64,000 bases of DNA. Source: Nicotiana tabacum (Eukaryota; Streptophyta; Magnoliopsida; Solanales; Solanaceae). Each line of letters opens with the position of its first letter. Position 1 is the stretch's first letter. The notes under the pieces were generated by a model. That model did not search any database and was not told the origin of the DNA. It worked only from the letters and a program-made list of their open reading frames with translations. A program made the translations under genes and the position numbers. Shown one piece after another: positions 51,746 to 62,294 of the stretch. The stretch is taken from positions 108,798,108-108,862,107 of the forward strand of contig NC_134081.1 of the NCBI RefSeq assembly GCF_000715075.1. Reading direction: 5' to 3'.

Positions 51746-51810
51746 TACTTCAAGTCTCGCCATTCATTTAGGCAAGCCTACATCTCGACAAGCCTTGAAG
51801 TAGGGGCGTC
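51746..51810 (+). other. Polypurine tract of A with adjoining inverted repeat
   Basis: TACTTCAAG (51746-51754) and CTTGAAGTA (51794-51802) are perfectly complementary over 9 bp. The second arm runs into the purine tract GAAGTAGGGGCG, which precedes the 3' LTR. Confidence 0.65.
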
Positions 51811-51843
51811 TGTAGACATATAAAATTTATTGGGTCTAATCCA
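51811..51843 (+). repeat. Start of the 3' LTR of element A
   Basis: The 33 bp beginning TGTAGACATATAAAATTTAT match the start of the 5' LTR with one difference. They break off where element C begins; the rest of the LTR should lie beyond C. Confidence 0.85.
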
Positions 51844-54123
51844 TGTCACACCTCCTTTTCCCGAGGGATAAGGGAGTTTTTCCAATTAAAGTGACATTGT
51901 TCGAAATTAGTTTATTTATTTAATTCAGAGTCACCACTTGAGATAATTATTATGGTGTCCCAAGTCACCGATTTATTTTAAAATCCCAAATCGAGGAAAT
52001 TTGACTCTATTTGTGGTCCGCGAACACAGAAGACCGGGTAAGAAATTCTGTTAACCTGAGAGAAGGTGTGAGGCACTCCCGAGTTCTGTGGTTTTAGCAC
52101 GGTCGCTCAACAATTAATCCCTGACTTAAATATCTGATTTATTACATGTTTTAAACATATTGTGCATTTTGTCTTTTACCACTTTTAATTTTTATGAAAT
52201 TTATTTGAACAAGTCGCGATGTCACGCACTCATATTTTGTATATATTGGAAATCGTGCCACGTGAAACGCACCCGCAATTTATAACATATTTATTTTAAT
52301 TATTTAAAGTTGTGGTCAAGTCGCGTAAAACATACACTTGAGTTGGGATTTGCGTATCATGACTATGCCACGGAAAACGTACCCATAGTCACGATGATTT
52401 ATTAATCGTGCCTAAAGAAACTAGCACGTGTTCATAATTTATTTTTCCTTACGAGTTTGAGATCATTGTAAGACCAAGAGCTATGGAAATCAATTGTGAA
52501 AAATGGGTCAGCTTTTGCTCTTACTAATTTAGGCCTGACAGAAATTATTTTGTCCCAGATAAATTAAAATTGATCATATACAATTGGCCCTTTAAAACCA
52601 TCTAAAAAGTAGGCCCATTTACTAGTTCACCAAGCTACTCTATTAGTCCATTGCCCATTAGCCATTTTTAGTAGTACATACTTCATTAAACAAACCCAAC
52701 TCCCTTTAAATCTAATTAACACTCATGACCAACTATACAAAATGTGCTGACCAAGACATCTTTGCTTTAACATGTACAAATTATTCTATCTCAAATTTAA
52801 ACAGAGAATATGTGTCTTCCTATTACTACACATGACTTTAGATTCATATAAATCAAAAATAAATATACCTTTAACCCCAAAATGCTCAACAATCAAACCA
52901 ACTGATAATGAAAATTAAAACACCAACTAATCATAGAAAACAACTAAACACGGAATATTATGATAAAAATTCATGCCAAATAAAGTCAACAAAAAACTAC
53001 AATTCAAAGAGATATGACCAGAGCATGGCAATAAACATTACTGAATTGGAAAAGAAACGGACCTTTGAGGTGAAAAACTTTCTTCAATATATTGATTAAA
53101 AAATCTCCAAGTTTGAATTAGAGAAGAAAAGTGTCGGCTACAACTCGAAGGAGAACATGACATCGAACAGAGTTCGAACAGCCTCGACGAAATCGGATTC
53201 AGATGAACGAGAACCTCGCTGAAAATGGACCTCGAACAGGACCTTTTAAACCTCACGCAAATCGGAGGGCGAGGTTGGGACTCGGCTAGATTTTTATGGT
53301 TTTCAGGGTGATTTTGGGGTGGTGAAGGTGCTGGTGATTTCGAAAGAAACACGAAGAAAGAATGACACGAATAGAAATTTCCTTAGCGTAGAAAAAGCAA
53401 AAACATTTCTCTCAACTCCCTCCCCTATTTTTTTATCCCCTTCCTTTCCTCACATTTCTTTTCTATTTATAGAAAAATATTCGGAATTTTTCAATTGTTT
53501 TTAATTATTTAATTATTTAATTATTATTTTTAATTAAAAATCAATTCCCACTTCCCATTTTTCTTTTTAAAAAACTAAATAAATTCTCCATTGTCCTTTA
53601 CTTTTATTTTTTAATTTCCCACTTTTTACTTTTATTATATTTAATTCAACTTTTTTTTTTACTTTTTGTTTTTTAATTTTCACTTTCTTTTACTTTTTTT
53701 TTAAAATAAAAAATTCACCTACCTTTACTTTTATTTTTTAATTCCAACTTTCTTTTACTTTTCATTTTTTTAAATTATTTTACTTTTATTTTTTAAATTT
53801 TCCACTTTCTTTTACCTTTTTATTAAATAATTTTCACCTACTATTACTTTTATTTTTTAATTTCATACTTCTACTTTTCCTATTTCCTTATTCCCATCCG
53901 AAATTTTTTAAAATTTTCGATTTTTTAATTTATTTTATTTTAAAATAAAGATAAAAATAAAATAATAGTAATAGTAATAATTGACCTTTTAAATTATTTT
54001 TAATTTCTTACCCTATATAAAAAAATATAACAAAGCTAAAAATATATATATTAAATTTCTAAAAGTAATTACATAGTAGAAGGTGATAAAAATTCAAATA
54101 TAGTCAAAAATTAGGTTCCCACA
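51844..54123 (-). repeat. 3' LTR of element C
   Basis: On the minus strand it begins TGTGGGAACCTAATTTTTG and ends AAAAGGAGGTGTGACA, 2280 bp. The second LTR is outside the window. The segment 53500-54050 is extremely AT-rich. Short frames such as 53038-53352 are not considered genes. Confidence 0.75.
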
Positions 54124-54168
54124 GCTGCCCCTCTTTGCTTGGAAACATGAAGAGTTTTCAGGCAAAGA
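54124..54168 (-). other. Polypurine tract of C with adjoining inverted repeat
   Basis: On the minus strand GCAAAGAGGGGCAGC precedes the LTR. GCAAAGA pairs with TCTTTGC 23 nt away (plus positions 54132-54138 and 54162-54168). Compared with B, one base pair of the stem has changed on both sides (G-C versus A-T). Confidence 0.65.
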
Positions 54169-54260
54169 CTAGGTGAGCCATGTGACTAATTTTTGACCAA
54201 ACCGTTATTCAAAAGGAAAAGAAATAAAAGATAGGGTACAACTGAGTCTTGGTTTTGGAC

Positions 54261-54306
54261 AGCCTACACATCTCGGGTTATAGGGGAATCAGGTCGCGTG
54301 TAGTTC
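54261..54306 (-). other. Conserved Tat 3' motif, copy in element C
   Basis: On the minus strand it runs from GAACTACACGCGACCTGATT to GAGATGTGTAGGCTG. It lies about 137 nt before the 3' LTR, close to the position of the LTR-proximal copy in B. The middle does not form an obvious hairpin here. Confidence 0.55.
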
Positions 54307-54839
54307 AAGGAGAATGGTGGAATGATGAGTTGAGGAGTCGAGTAAGGTTCCGTCGAGGCTCCGGTCTGCGGTCCTGCTATTATATCAAAATAAAAAAGAA
54401 ACTAAACAAGCCTATCAGTTATGAGTTACAAGATTCCTATCTATGAGTCTTCTGAAACTTGATCTTGACTCTTGACTGGTTCTTCATGCAGACTCTAATC
54501 TAAACCTTGATGCTCGCTAGTTGTAGGTGCTAGTTCATTGTTCTATAGCTTCTTCTAATCAAAATGGGACTCCAATGCTTGTGGCTTCAGTCATGTCTTG
54601 AGCATTCCACATCTTTTCAACTATTTTTTGCATTTTGGATTCACTTATTTTTTCTTTTCTTTTATTATGAATTGAGACTTCTTCTTTTGGTCATCTCGAA
54701 CCCTGTGCCTCAAGGTAAAACCTACTCAGACACCAAAACAAACAAGTGAACAAAATTATTTTGCTCCAGTTTACACTAGAAAAGTTTTGTGAGTTATTAT
54801 AACAAAATTATAAACTACTTCTTTATTGAAAGCAATAAA
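54307..54839 (-). other. 3' noncoding region of element C
   Basis: No gene or repeat was recognised between the conserved motif and the tandem array. Confidence 0.5.
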
Positions 54840-56134
54840 AGGTCGGGAGTGGTGTACTCTGAAAAGATCATGTTGATGTTTTTATTGGATGGTGTTCCTT
54901 TATTGTCAAAAGAATGTCTCAACTAAGGATTGGTGTACCTTATGTTCGAAAAATGTGACCAGGGAATGGTATACCCTATATTGGCAATGATATCAGGGAG
55001 TGGTGTACCCTGCATTTAAGATCAAATCAACTAGGAAGTGGAGACCCTATGTTGGAAAAGAGACTAGGGAATGGAGACCCTATGTCTAAATTAAAATCAA
55101 CTAGGGAGTAGAGACCCTATGTTGGAAAAGAGACTAAGGAGTGGATACCCTTTGTCTAAAATAAAATCAACTAGGGAGTATAGACCCTATGTTGGAAAAG
55201 GCGACTAGGGAGTGGAGACCCTATGTCTAAAATAAAATCAATTAGGGAGTGAGACCCTATGTTGGAAAAGAGACTAGGGAGTGGAGACCCCGTGTCTAAA
55301 AAGGCGACTAGGGAGTGGAGACCCTATGTCTAAAATAAAATCAACTAGGGAGTGGATACCCTATGTTGGAAAAGCGATAAGGGAGTGGAGACCCTATGTC
55401 TAAAAAATAAAAATCAACTAGGGAGTGGAGACCCTATGGTGGAAAAGGCGACTACGGAGTGGAGACACTATGTCTAAAATAAAATCAACTAGGGATTGGA
55501 AACCCTATTCTGGAAAGAGACTAGGGAGTGGAGACCTTCTGTCTAAAATAACATCAACTAGAGAGTGGAGACCCTATGCTGAAAAAGAGACTAGGGAGTG
55601 GAAACCCTATGTCTAAAATAACATCAACTAGGGAGTGGAGACCCTATGTTGGAAAAGAGACTAGGGAGCGGAGACCCTATGTCCAAAATAACATCAACTA
55701 GGGAGTGAAGACCCTATATTGGAAAAGAGACGAGGGAGTGGAGACCTTATGTCTAAAATAACCTCAACTAGGGAGTGGAGACCATATGTTGGAAAAAAGA
55801 CTAGGGAGTAGAGACTCTATGTCCAAAATAACTTCAACTAGGGAGTGGAGACCCTAAGTTGGAAAAGAGACTAGGGAGCGGAGACCGATTGTCTAAAAAT
55901 AAAATCAACTAGGGAGTGAAGACCCTATGTTGGAAAAGAGACTAGGTAGTGGAGACCTTATATCTAAAATAAATTCAACAAGGGAGTGGAGGCCCTCTAT
56001 TGGAAAAGAGACTAGGGAGTGGAGACCCTATGTCTAAAATATCATCAACTAGGGAGTGGAGACCCTATGTTGGAAAAGAGACTAGAGAGTGGAGACCCTA
56101 TGTCTAAAATAAAATCAACTAGGGAGTGGAGACC
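54840..56134 (-). repeat. Tandem array of hairpin units, alternating 33 and 37 bp
   Basis: From about 55020 the array alternates a unit ending ATGTTGGAAAAGAG with a unit ending ATGTCTAAAATAAAATCA, both beginning ACTAGGGAGTGGAGACCCT. The double unit is about 70 bp and occurs roughly 15 times. Each unit can fold TAGGG/CCCTA around an 8-nt AGTGGAGA loop. More diverged units at 54840-55020 use CAGGG/CCCTG (54994-55012) and TAAGG/CCTTA (54924-54942). The array is cut at 56134 by element D. Confidence 0.9.
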
Positions 56135-57056
56135 TGATGTCGCCCAAACTCACACCACTGATTAGGATTGTGAGGCGGTCGATGCAATTATAAATACCCA
56201 ACACGAGTCGGGGTCGATTCCACAGAGAGCTTTATATTGGATTAGGTATATATCTAGTCTAAGTATATGACGTGCCAAAGATTGCACTTCCATATATTCG
56301 GTTGTTTCTTTTCTACTTCTAATTTTTATGCTAATGCTTGTAATTATAAAGCTAAGGGACAATATTTTTGGTAGTGTTATTTTTCAGGTTATAAAAGATC
56401 TAGGGTTGTAACTTCCGCCTAGTTGGTTAACTACCGGATTGAGAGCTTTAGGGCATATTTGGTTGGTCGGGATACAATATAGAAATCGCAAGCGATTACT
56501 CACTTTATACATCTCACGGTAATTTGAGTGATTTTGCCCAATTTGGCTTTCTCAAGTCCAAATGGGTATCTCACGAAACAAGTGATAGATGTTCAAGTCG
56601 GGTCTTACTATCTCTAGATTCGACCATTTAATTGGGGCTATCAATTTCTCGAGTTCACCCCAATTTCTTGTTAGCCAAGTTTTCTAAGACTTAATCTCTC
56701 TTTCTCAAGTAAAGTCTTAGTCAATTAGGCATGAATCAATGTTTGCAACCATCAATTCTTAAATTCAAGCAAGAACTAGGCTAAATATCATATACCCAAT
56801 CATAAAAATTCCCTGAATCAATCACCCATTAGATACCAATACTAGGGTTGGGTCACAACCCTAGCTAAGGATTTATCTACTAATAGGAAATGAAAGAATT
56901 AAAGAAGAAACTAGGATAAAACTCATAATAGATGATTAAGGGAAGAAAATCTAATGTTAAAATGATAAACTATTACAAAGTTACCCAAAACAGTAAAGAA
57001 AAACGGAATTCTATTCTCAGATGTTCAAAACTTAACCTAAAAATGACAAACAGATC

Positions 57057-57064
57057 TATTTATA
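57057..57064 (-). promoter_or_regulatory. TATA box of the element D LTR
   Basis: On the minus strand TATAAATA is followed by a leader-like sequence. About 40 bp upstream the CpG-rich palindrome array begins. Confidence 0.65.
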
Positions 57065-57099
57065 CCTAGATAAAATTATCGGACAAAATTACCCCTACG

Positions 57100-57490
57100 G
57101 AGGTTGTGCGGCCGCAAAATTCTGTGCGTGGTCCGCACTTTGAAGCTGACTTGACAGGGTGGTCTTCTGCAGCCGCATAAATATGGGGTGCGGCCGCACT
57201 TTCTCTAATTGTGCGGGTCGCACATTTCTGAGTTCGGCCGCACTCTTGATCTTGGGTTGGACATGGGAAATTTCTGCGGACCGCACATTTATAAGTGCGG
57301 CTGCACTTTTGCATTCTACGGCCGCAAAATAATAGTGTGGTCCGCACATCTTCAAGTCCCTAAAACACATCTCTCTGAACCTTGTCCTCTACGGGCGCAC
57401 AATAATTGTGCGGTCCGCACTTTGTAAAGGAATTCAGACAGTGGCTCTTTAGAGTCTGCGGCCGCACACAGTATTGTGCGGTCCGCACTT
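57100..57490. repeat. Array of GTGCGGCCGCAC-type palindromes in the LTR
   Basis: About a dozen copies of (T)GCGGCCGCA or GTGCGG(A/T)CCGCAC occur, the two kinds roughly alternating and separated by 15-60 bp of AT-rich filler. Most are perfect or near-perfect palindromes and each contains two or more CpGs, in an otherwise CpG-poor region. Confidence 0.85.
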
Positions 57491-57680
57491 TGGTCTCTTT
57501 TGTTGTTTTGGTTCTTGTCCAATTTTTACTCCTTCTTAGTTGATTTTCATTTTTTTGGCTCGTTTCCCAATATTCCTGTAAAAATCACATTTCATTAGTT
57601 CTCGGGAATACCTTTAAGCATTTTTGAGCTAAATCGTAAGTAAAAGAGAGCAAATAAGCAGTCAAAATCCCTACTTATCA

Positions 57681-57723
57681 ACTCCCCCAAACTTAAGCTT
57701 TTGCTTGTCCTCAAGCAATTAAG
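57681..57723 (-). other. Polypurine tract of D with adjoining hairpin
   Basis: On the minus strand AAGTTTGGGGGAGT precedes the LTR. Directly upstream, plus positions 57692-57696 (CTTAA), 57701-57707 (TTGCTTG), 57712-57718 (CAAGCAA) and 57719-57723 (TTAAG) form a 12-bp stem with a 4-nt bulge and a TCCT loop. Confidence 0.75.
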
Positions 57724-59622
57724 CCAATTCCCACCTCCACTAGAAAAGGACTATTTCAGCTGGCCTAAGTTGAATCAAACACACATTAATTGGGACCAAC
57801 AATTACCCACACACTCATGAATCATTAACAAGCCTATGATTTGAATGTTAAAGCACAAATAGCTCTAATGTGACGCTTGAGCATCAAAAGTTGACTTAAT
57901 TCCTCAAGGAAGTTCGCACTTTCATATAAGTCATTGTGGATCCCAAACTCCTCCCCCTATACTCTTTGGAAGCTCATCTCACTTAAGAATATAGCACTCA
58001 ATGCAATAAATCGAGAAAGGTTCACTCATCACTCTCAAAAGAATGTCACAAGCCCGACTCTAAGTACCATATGCTTGCCCCTCATGTAGATCACCACTAA
58101 TGTAAGTTTACCTGGCCTGAAATCGCGTAGGGCTCTTTTGGCATGTAATGAAGGCTTTTGGACTAAGGGGGGAAATATTGGAATGGAATTTGTTCATTTT
58201 TCGTTTAGCACTCCATTTTCTCTTTGTGGCTCATATTTTGCCGACTTTTTGAGTCATTTTCGTTTTCCTTAGGGGAACTAGAGAGACTTGGCATCACTCT
58301 TTCTTGGTCATGATATTCATATTCTCCTTCTTTGTTTTCTCCATGCTTTGCACTTCTGCTTTCTTTTGAATCTTTTCAACCCTTTCATATTATTCACTTT
58401 CTTTTTTTGTTTTTCTTTTGTTCTTCCTTTCTTTTTCTTTGCCTTTCTTCTTCTTCATTTCTTTTCTTTTTTTTGTGCCTTGATACCATATTTAAAATCC
58501 TCGTCTCCCCCCCCCCAAACTTATGTTTTCGCCATTTGTTTCTCATGAGTGCTAAAGAAAAGCTTAGGTTCCAAGAGAGGGTCACTACAAAATGTGTAAA
58601 GGCTTGTAACATAGTTATCGAATAAAAGAGGCTTTAGGCTTAAAAAGGTTGACTAAGGATGATATCATTGGTAGGCCATGGAAGGTTTCAAAATGGGTCA
58701 AGGAGAGCCTACAATCACTTCTCAAGCCAAGCTAACTTAGAATTTTACCTAGAAACATATTCGAGGTAAGTTCTAGACCATTCGCACGGGTACTTGGACT
58801 TGTAACAAAATACCTCACTTCTCACACAACCAGATTGTTAAAGAGAAGAGAGTCGAGGGCCCACAACAACCGCTTTCAGGATTGAAAATCGCTAATGGTT
58901 CAACTAAACCACCCGATAATTGCCTAAGTCAACACAAGATTCACAAGGTCACTAACTAGAGCCATTTCTTTCCAAAAACTTATTTTTAACCATAAGCATG
59001 TAGTTAAGTGTGTTGGTACCAAGTGAAGCATGTTTGACCCTTATTTATTCATTAATACTACTGTTTGTACCTGAACATCAAGAACAGACTCGATCCTTTA
59101 AGAAAGTTGTCACGCCATCCATCATAGGGAAGAGCCACCCGATTCACACAAAACCCACCTTTGGAAAGAACCGTGACATAAAGAAAACCAAAGGCTTATT
59201 GTTTACTTAAACGTAAAAAGAAGCTAACAAATCAAAAAGAAGCTATTAAAGTAACTAAGAAGCTATACTATTAAGAAAACAAAATGAAGAAGTTATGAAA
59301 TAAACTACTGAAAGTAAGGCAAATGAATATACCTACCGAGAGAAATAGAATATATACAAGAGGGATGAATATATACATAATGAGGGAGAAAATAAAGATT
59401 AAATAAAAAGAGTATTAAAGTTATTACAGGCCAATGTCATCAAATGTCATCAAATCAAACCAAAATAGACCACCCCCCTGAATAAGAACAAGCATTGTCC
59501 TCAATGCTTAGCAAAATCAAAATAAGGAAGGGTAGAGAGTAGAGAAAGCCCCTAATGTGGTCTCAGGGTGACCGCCAGCATCACCACCCTCGGGCTCCTC
59601 CAACTGTATCTCATCATCCTAG
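57724..59622 (-). other. 3' noncoding region of element D
   Basis: No convincing gene. It includes a long pyrimidine-rich tract (58290-58480) and a C11 run at about 58506. On the minus strand the latter reads CATAAGTTTGGGGGG, a second polypurine-tract-like sequence. Frames at 58288-58548 and 58394-58612 are low-complexity artefacts. Confidence 0.65.
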
Positions 59623-61502
59623 CTAGGGAACAACAAGGTTGGCAAGCATCTGAAGCATCTCCTCAGCAGTGTGGGCAGCAAGATCTGGCTCGTCAGACTG
59701 GCCAGCTAGTGCCTCTGCTGATGGTGCTGCTGGGTCTGCTGGTACTAATGGATCTGTCTCCATTAGTAGGTCAAATGGCAAATCACCCGCGACTGCGATC
59801 TTCGTCACCTCCTTCCTCAATCTTTCCACTGATTTCTTTGAAGCCTGGGATTTCCTCATCTTCTTTGCCTGCTTGCCCAACTCCCCAATAGCTCCCCCAT
59901 GAGCCGCCAGTGTATCTATAATGATCTTCTAGTTCTCCAGAATATTCTTCAATATTTCCTCCACTGACGGAGGGACATGTGGTGTTGCTGGGGTAGAAGA
60001 TTGTGCTGCAACAGTGCTGGATATGTCAGACAACTTAGAAGTAGCTGTCTGCATTGAGTTGTTGAGACTCGCCAATGTCCGGGAGACACGGAGTGCAGTG
60101 AGTGGATAAGTGGATGAAGTTGGCACTGGTACTGAGGCTGATGGTCTAGAAAATGAAGATGGTGGCATGTCATCTATCCCGGTGGAAGGCCCGTCTACCG
60201 TAGGAGGTATGGGAGTTGTAGATGGTTCAACAGTAGACTTTGTACCCACCACCGATGGCTCATCAGACTGACCAACGGTGGTAGTGGCCTTAGCCTTGAA
60301 ATTTGGGTTGTCTGCACCCTGTAGGTGGTACCATGAGAAGTGCTTCTTGGCCCTCACTTTCATATCAAATGTCCTTGGCTCCACCTTTGCATCGTTGAAA
60401 TATTCTGTGAGGGTGTTGGGATATGGGTAGGAGCTTTCACCATTTCGGACAACTATTGCCATGTTGGTCGACATGATGGCACCCATATTGATTGGGTACC
60501 CGACCATAATCGAAGCCACCAAAACTGCTCGGGGAAGAGGAAGATTGTTCTCCTTTCTGCTCGGGTCGATACGGCTGCAGACAAAGGTCTGCCACCCTTT
60601 TGCTTCAAACTTTAGGGAGGCCCGGAGGATATGAATCCCTGCTGTGATCCATGGTGGTGGTGGTCTTGGTGCTGCCAACAACTCTGCTAGCCAAGGGCGA
60701 GCTGCATCACCCATAACAAGCTTCTCTAAGTACTGGATTGCCTCTACCTCTTCGAGTCCCAGGTAAGTGTTCAGAGTGATTGGGTCGCATCTCACTTTCA
60801 AATTTCTCACTTTGGTCACTTTGGTACCCTTCTTGATATGTGCCACATTGGCATAAAACTCCCGCACCAAGTGCTCATTTGCATCGATGACACTTTGGGT
60901 TAACCCCATCCACCCCTTTCGATCCCGGAACTGTCGAAGGACATTTGAATTGTATTTATCCAAATCCTTCATTAAAAACTGTCGCTCAAGTGTGAGCGAT
61001 CTCTGGGGACGCAACTCTCTGAACCTTGTGAAGGTTGTCAAACTCTCACAAAATGATCCTCCAATGCTTCCTTCTTCTTCGACCTCTCTAGGCCGCCCAC
61101 TCGAGTGCCACCTCCTCTACCACCATCATCATCACCATCTATTGCCACTGGTGCCATAGGAGTAGGTGTAAAGGAGGGCTCTGAACCTTCACTACCGGCA
61201 TCGGAACCCTCAGAAAAACTTGCTATAGTGGAGGGTACGTCGCGCAATTGATATCTCCCAGTGGGTTTTGGTGGTTGGGACTGGTACTCAGGTTGTACCT
61301 CCATTGACTGACCCTCAGAGGCTTTCCTAGATGAGGCATAGGAACTAGACTTAGAGGGCTCTGTGGCCCTACCTCTCCCAGTGGTCGGCTTTTTGGTGAT
61401 TACTTTAGATTGCACTACCAGTGGGTTAGTGCCCTTTCCTCTACCTCGGGAGGGCTCACCTCTCCCTTTGGATGTATCACATCCACCTCGTGAACAAACC
61501 AT
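59623..61502 (-). pseudogene. Putative plant transposon protein (Transposase_32-like) of element D
   Basis: The preferred start is ATG at 61502-61500 (MVCSRGGCDTSKGRGEPSRG), which follows a good splice acceptor; another in-frame ATG is at 61523. The Arg/Gly-rich N-terminus is followed by a frameshift near 61040. The conserved domain then reads FTRFRELRPQRSLTLERQFL, RDRKGWMGLTQSVIDANEHL and AVLVASIMVGYPINMGAI. A Ser/Thr/Pro-rich stretch follows, then a stop at 59929. The same frame continues to 59623 with a Lys-rich, probably coiled-coil tail. Such domains are common in Solanaceae Athila-like elements and have no proven enzymatic role. Its place after pol matches the env-like ORF slot of Athila/Calypso elements, but homology to Env is not claimed. 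Confidence 0.72.
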
Positions 61503-61505
61503 TGT

Positions 61506-62151
61506 CTGCAATACAAGACACATAAGTCAGTTGGAGTTCAAAACAGGTTAAACATTTGCAGTACAGTTGCAGGACAACAATTTACAGAAGAGACAGTGCG
61601 GACCACACAATTTTGAGTGCGAAAGCATACTGTCATGTGCGGACCGCACAATTTTAAAGTGCGGTCGCACAACCTGAAGTGCGGACCACACAATTTTGAG
61701 TACGGCCGCAAATGCTAAAGTGCAGACCGTATAATTTTGACTACGGCCGCACAATACCAAGCTGAGACACTGGTTCTCTGAAGTTCCAATGTGTGGTCGC
61801 ACACGTTTTTCTGCGGCCGCACAATTTTGAGTGCGGTTCGCACTTTTCAAGCACATGTTTGCCCTGATTGACATATCTGCAGATTGCACAATTTTGTGTG
61901 CGGCCACACAATTTGAAAATACATGGCAGTGACTTTAGGTTTCTTGCAATTTTTTCACAAATGAGACATGGTATTTGCATATAAACATGATCAATGGTCT
62001 ACCCAGTCCCCAATGAACATACATGAAATTACCCACATGGTTTTAAGCACATATGAAGAAAATTTGACATTGTTAGGCCTAAAAATAACTAAACTAATCA
62101 AGAACAAAAATTAAGAAAAATAGAAAAAGTCTAACATGGATTAAACATACC
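61506..62151 (-). other. Candidate 5' UTR intron of the element D internal unit
   Basis: On the minus strand CATCACTG/GTATGTTT is a good donor (GT at 62151-62150). TTGTATTGCAG/ACAATGG is a good acceptor, ending 3 nt before the preferred ATG. The 646-nt interval contains the middle palindrome array. Confidence 0.55.
61596..61910. repeat. Array of GCGGACCGCAC-type palindromes, intronic
   Basis: About ten degenerate copies of GTGCGG(A)CCGCACAATTTTGA type occur, several reduced to GCGGACCACAC or GCGGTCGCAC. They lie inside the candidate intron. Confidence 0.8.
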
Positions 62152-62286
62152 AGTGATGAAGGAATGCAGGTGACAATCTAGACTTGATGAATTGATTATG
62201 AAGTGTGAACTATTTTGTGATGCACATCGTTTTCTTAGGGATCAAGAGTTTAGAGAGTGTAAAGTGTGAATAGTGTTCAAAATCCC

Positions 62287-62294
62287 TATTTATA
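62287..62294 (-). promoter_or_regulatory. Internal TATA box of element D
   Basis: On the minus strand AACTATAAATAGGGATT is a strong plant TATA context. It is followed by a leader of about 110 nt, the candidate intron and the ATG at 61502. A palindrome array begins about 32 bp upstream, as at the LTR TATA box. Confidence 0.6.

Larger units (their letters stand above)
48450..51810 (+). other. 3' noncoding region of element A, second part
   Basis: This continues element A after the element B insertion. It contains a diverged tandem array (48740-49990), further related units at about 50850-51080, and AT-rich sequence. It ends with GAAGTAGGGGCGTC immediately before the 3' LTR start at 51811. No coding frame is convincing; all frames here are short and cross the repeat units. 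Confidence 0.7.
19826..51843 (+). mobile_element. Tat-lineage Ty3/gypsy retrotransposon A, interrupted
   Basis: The 5' LTR is at 19826-20547, gag and pol at 20636-27718, the 3' noncoding region at 27719-28479 plus 48450-51810, and the first 33 bp of the 3' LTR at 51811-51843. The two LTR starts differ at one of 33 bases. An extra RNase H domain after the usual one (near 25985) marks the Tat lineage. Element B is inserted in the 3' noncoding region and element C in the 3' LTR. Removing B leaves about 12 kb of element A in the window. The remainder of the 3' LTR lies outside. Confidence 0.8.
51844..56134 (-). mobile_element. Tat-type Ty3/gypsy retrotransposon C, 3' end
   Basis: Only the 3' LTR and part of the 3' noncoding region are in the window. 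The LTR ends, the polypurine tract (CAAAGAGGGGCAGC) and the conserved motif at 54261 resemble element B, although the LTR sequence is different. Element D interrupts it at 56135. No coding sequence is visible. Confidence 0.75.
56135..57680 (-). repeat. 3' LTR of element D
   Basis: On the minus strand it starts TGATAAGTAGGGATTTTGAC, directly after AAGTTTGGGGGAGT, and ends GTTTGGGCGACATCA (1546 bp). A TATA box at 57064-57057 is preceded upstream (57100-57490) by the palindrome array. The second LTR is outside the window. Confidence 0.8.

Noticed and set aside
55425..55616. Frame of 63 codons rich in REWKPY-like repeats
   Set aside because: Produced by the tandem array; no independent evidence of coding.
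55020..56134. CRISPR-like regularity of the 33/37-bp repeats
   Set aside because: There are no unique spacers; the whole unit repeats and the region is inside a plant retrotransposon.
58288..58625. Phe-rich frames and the complementary Lys/Glu-rich frame
   Set aside because: Pyrimidine-tract low complexity; no start context or conserved domain.
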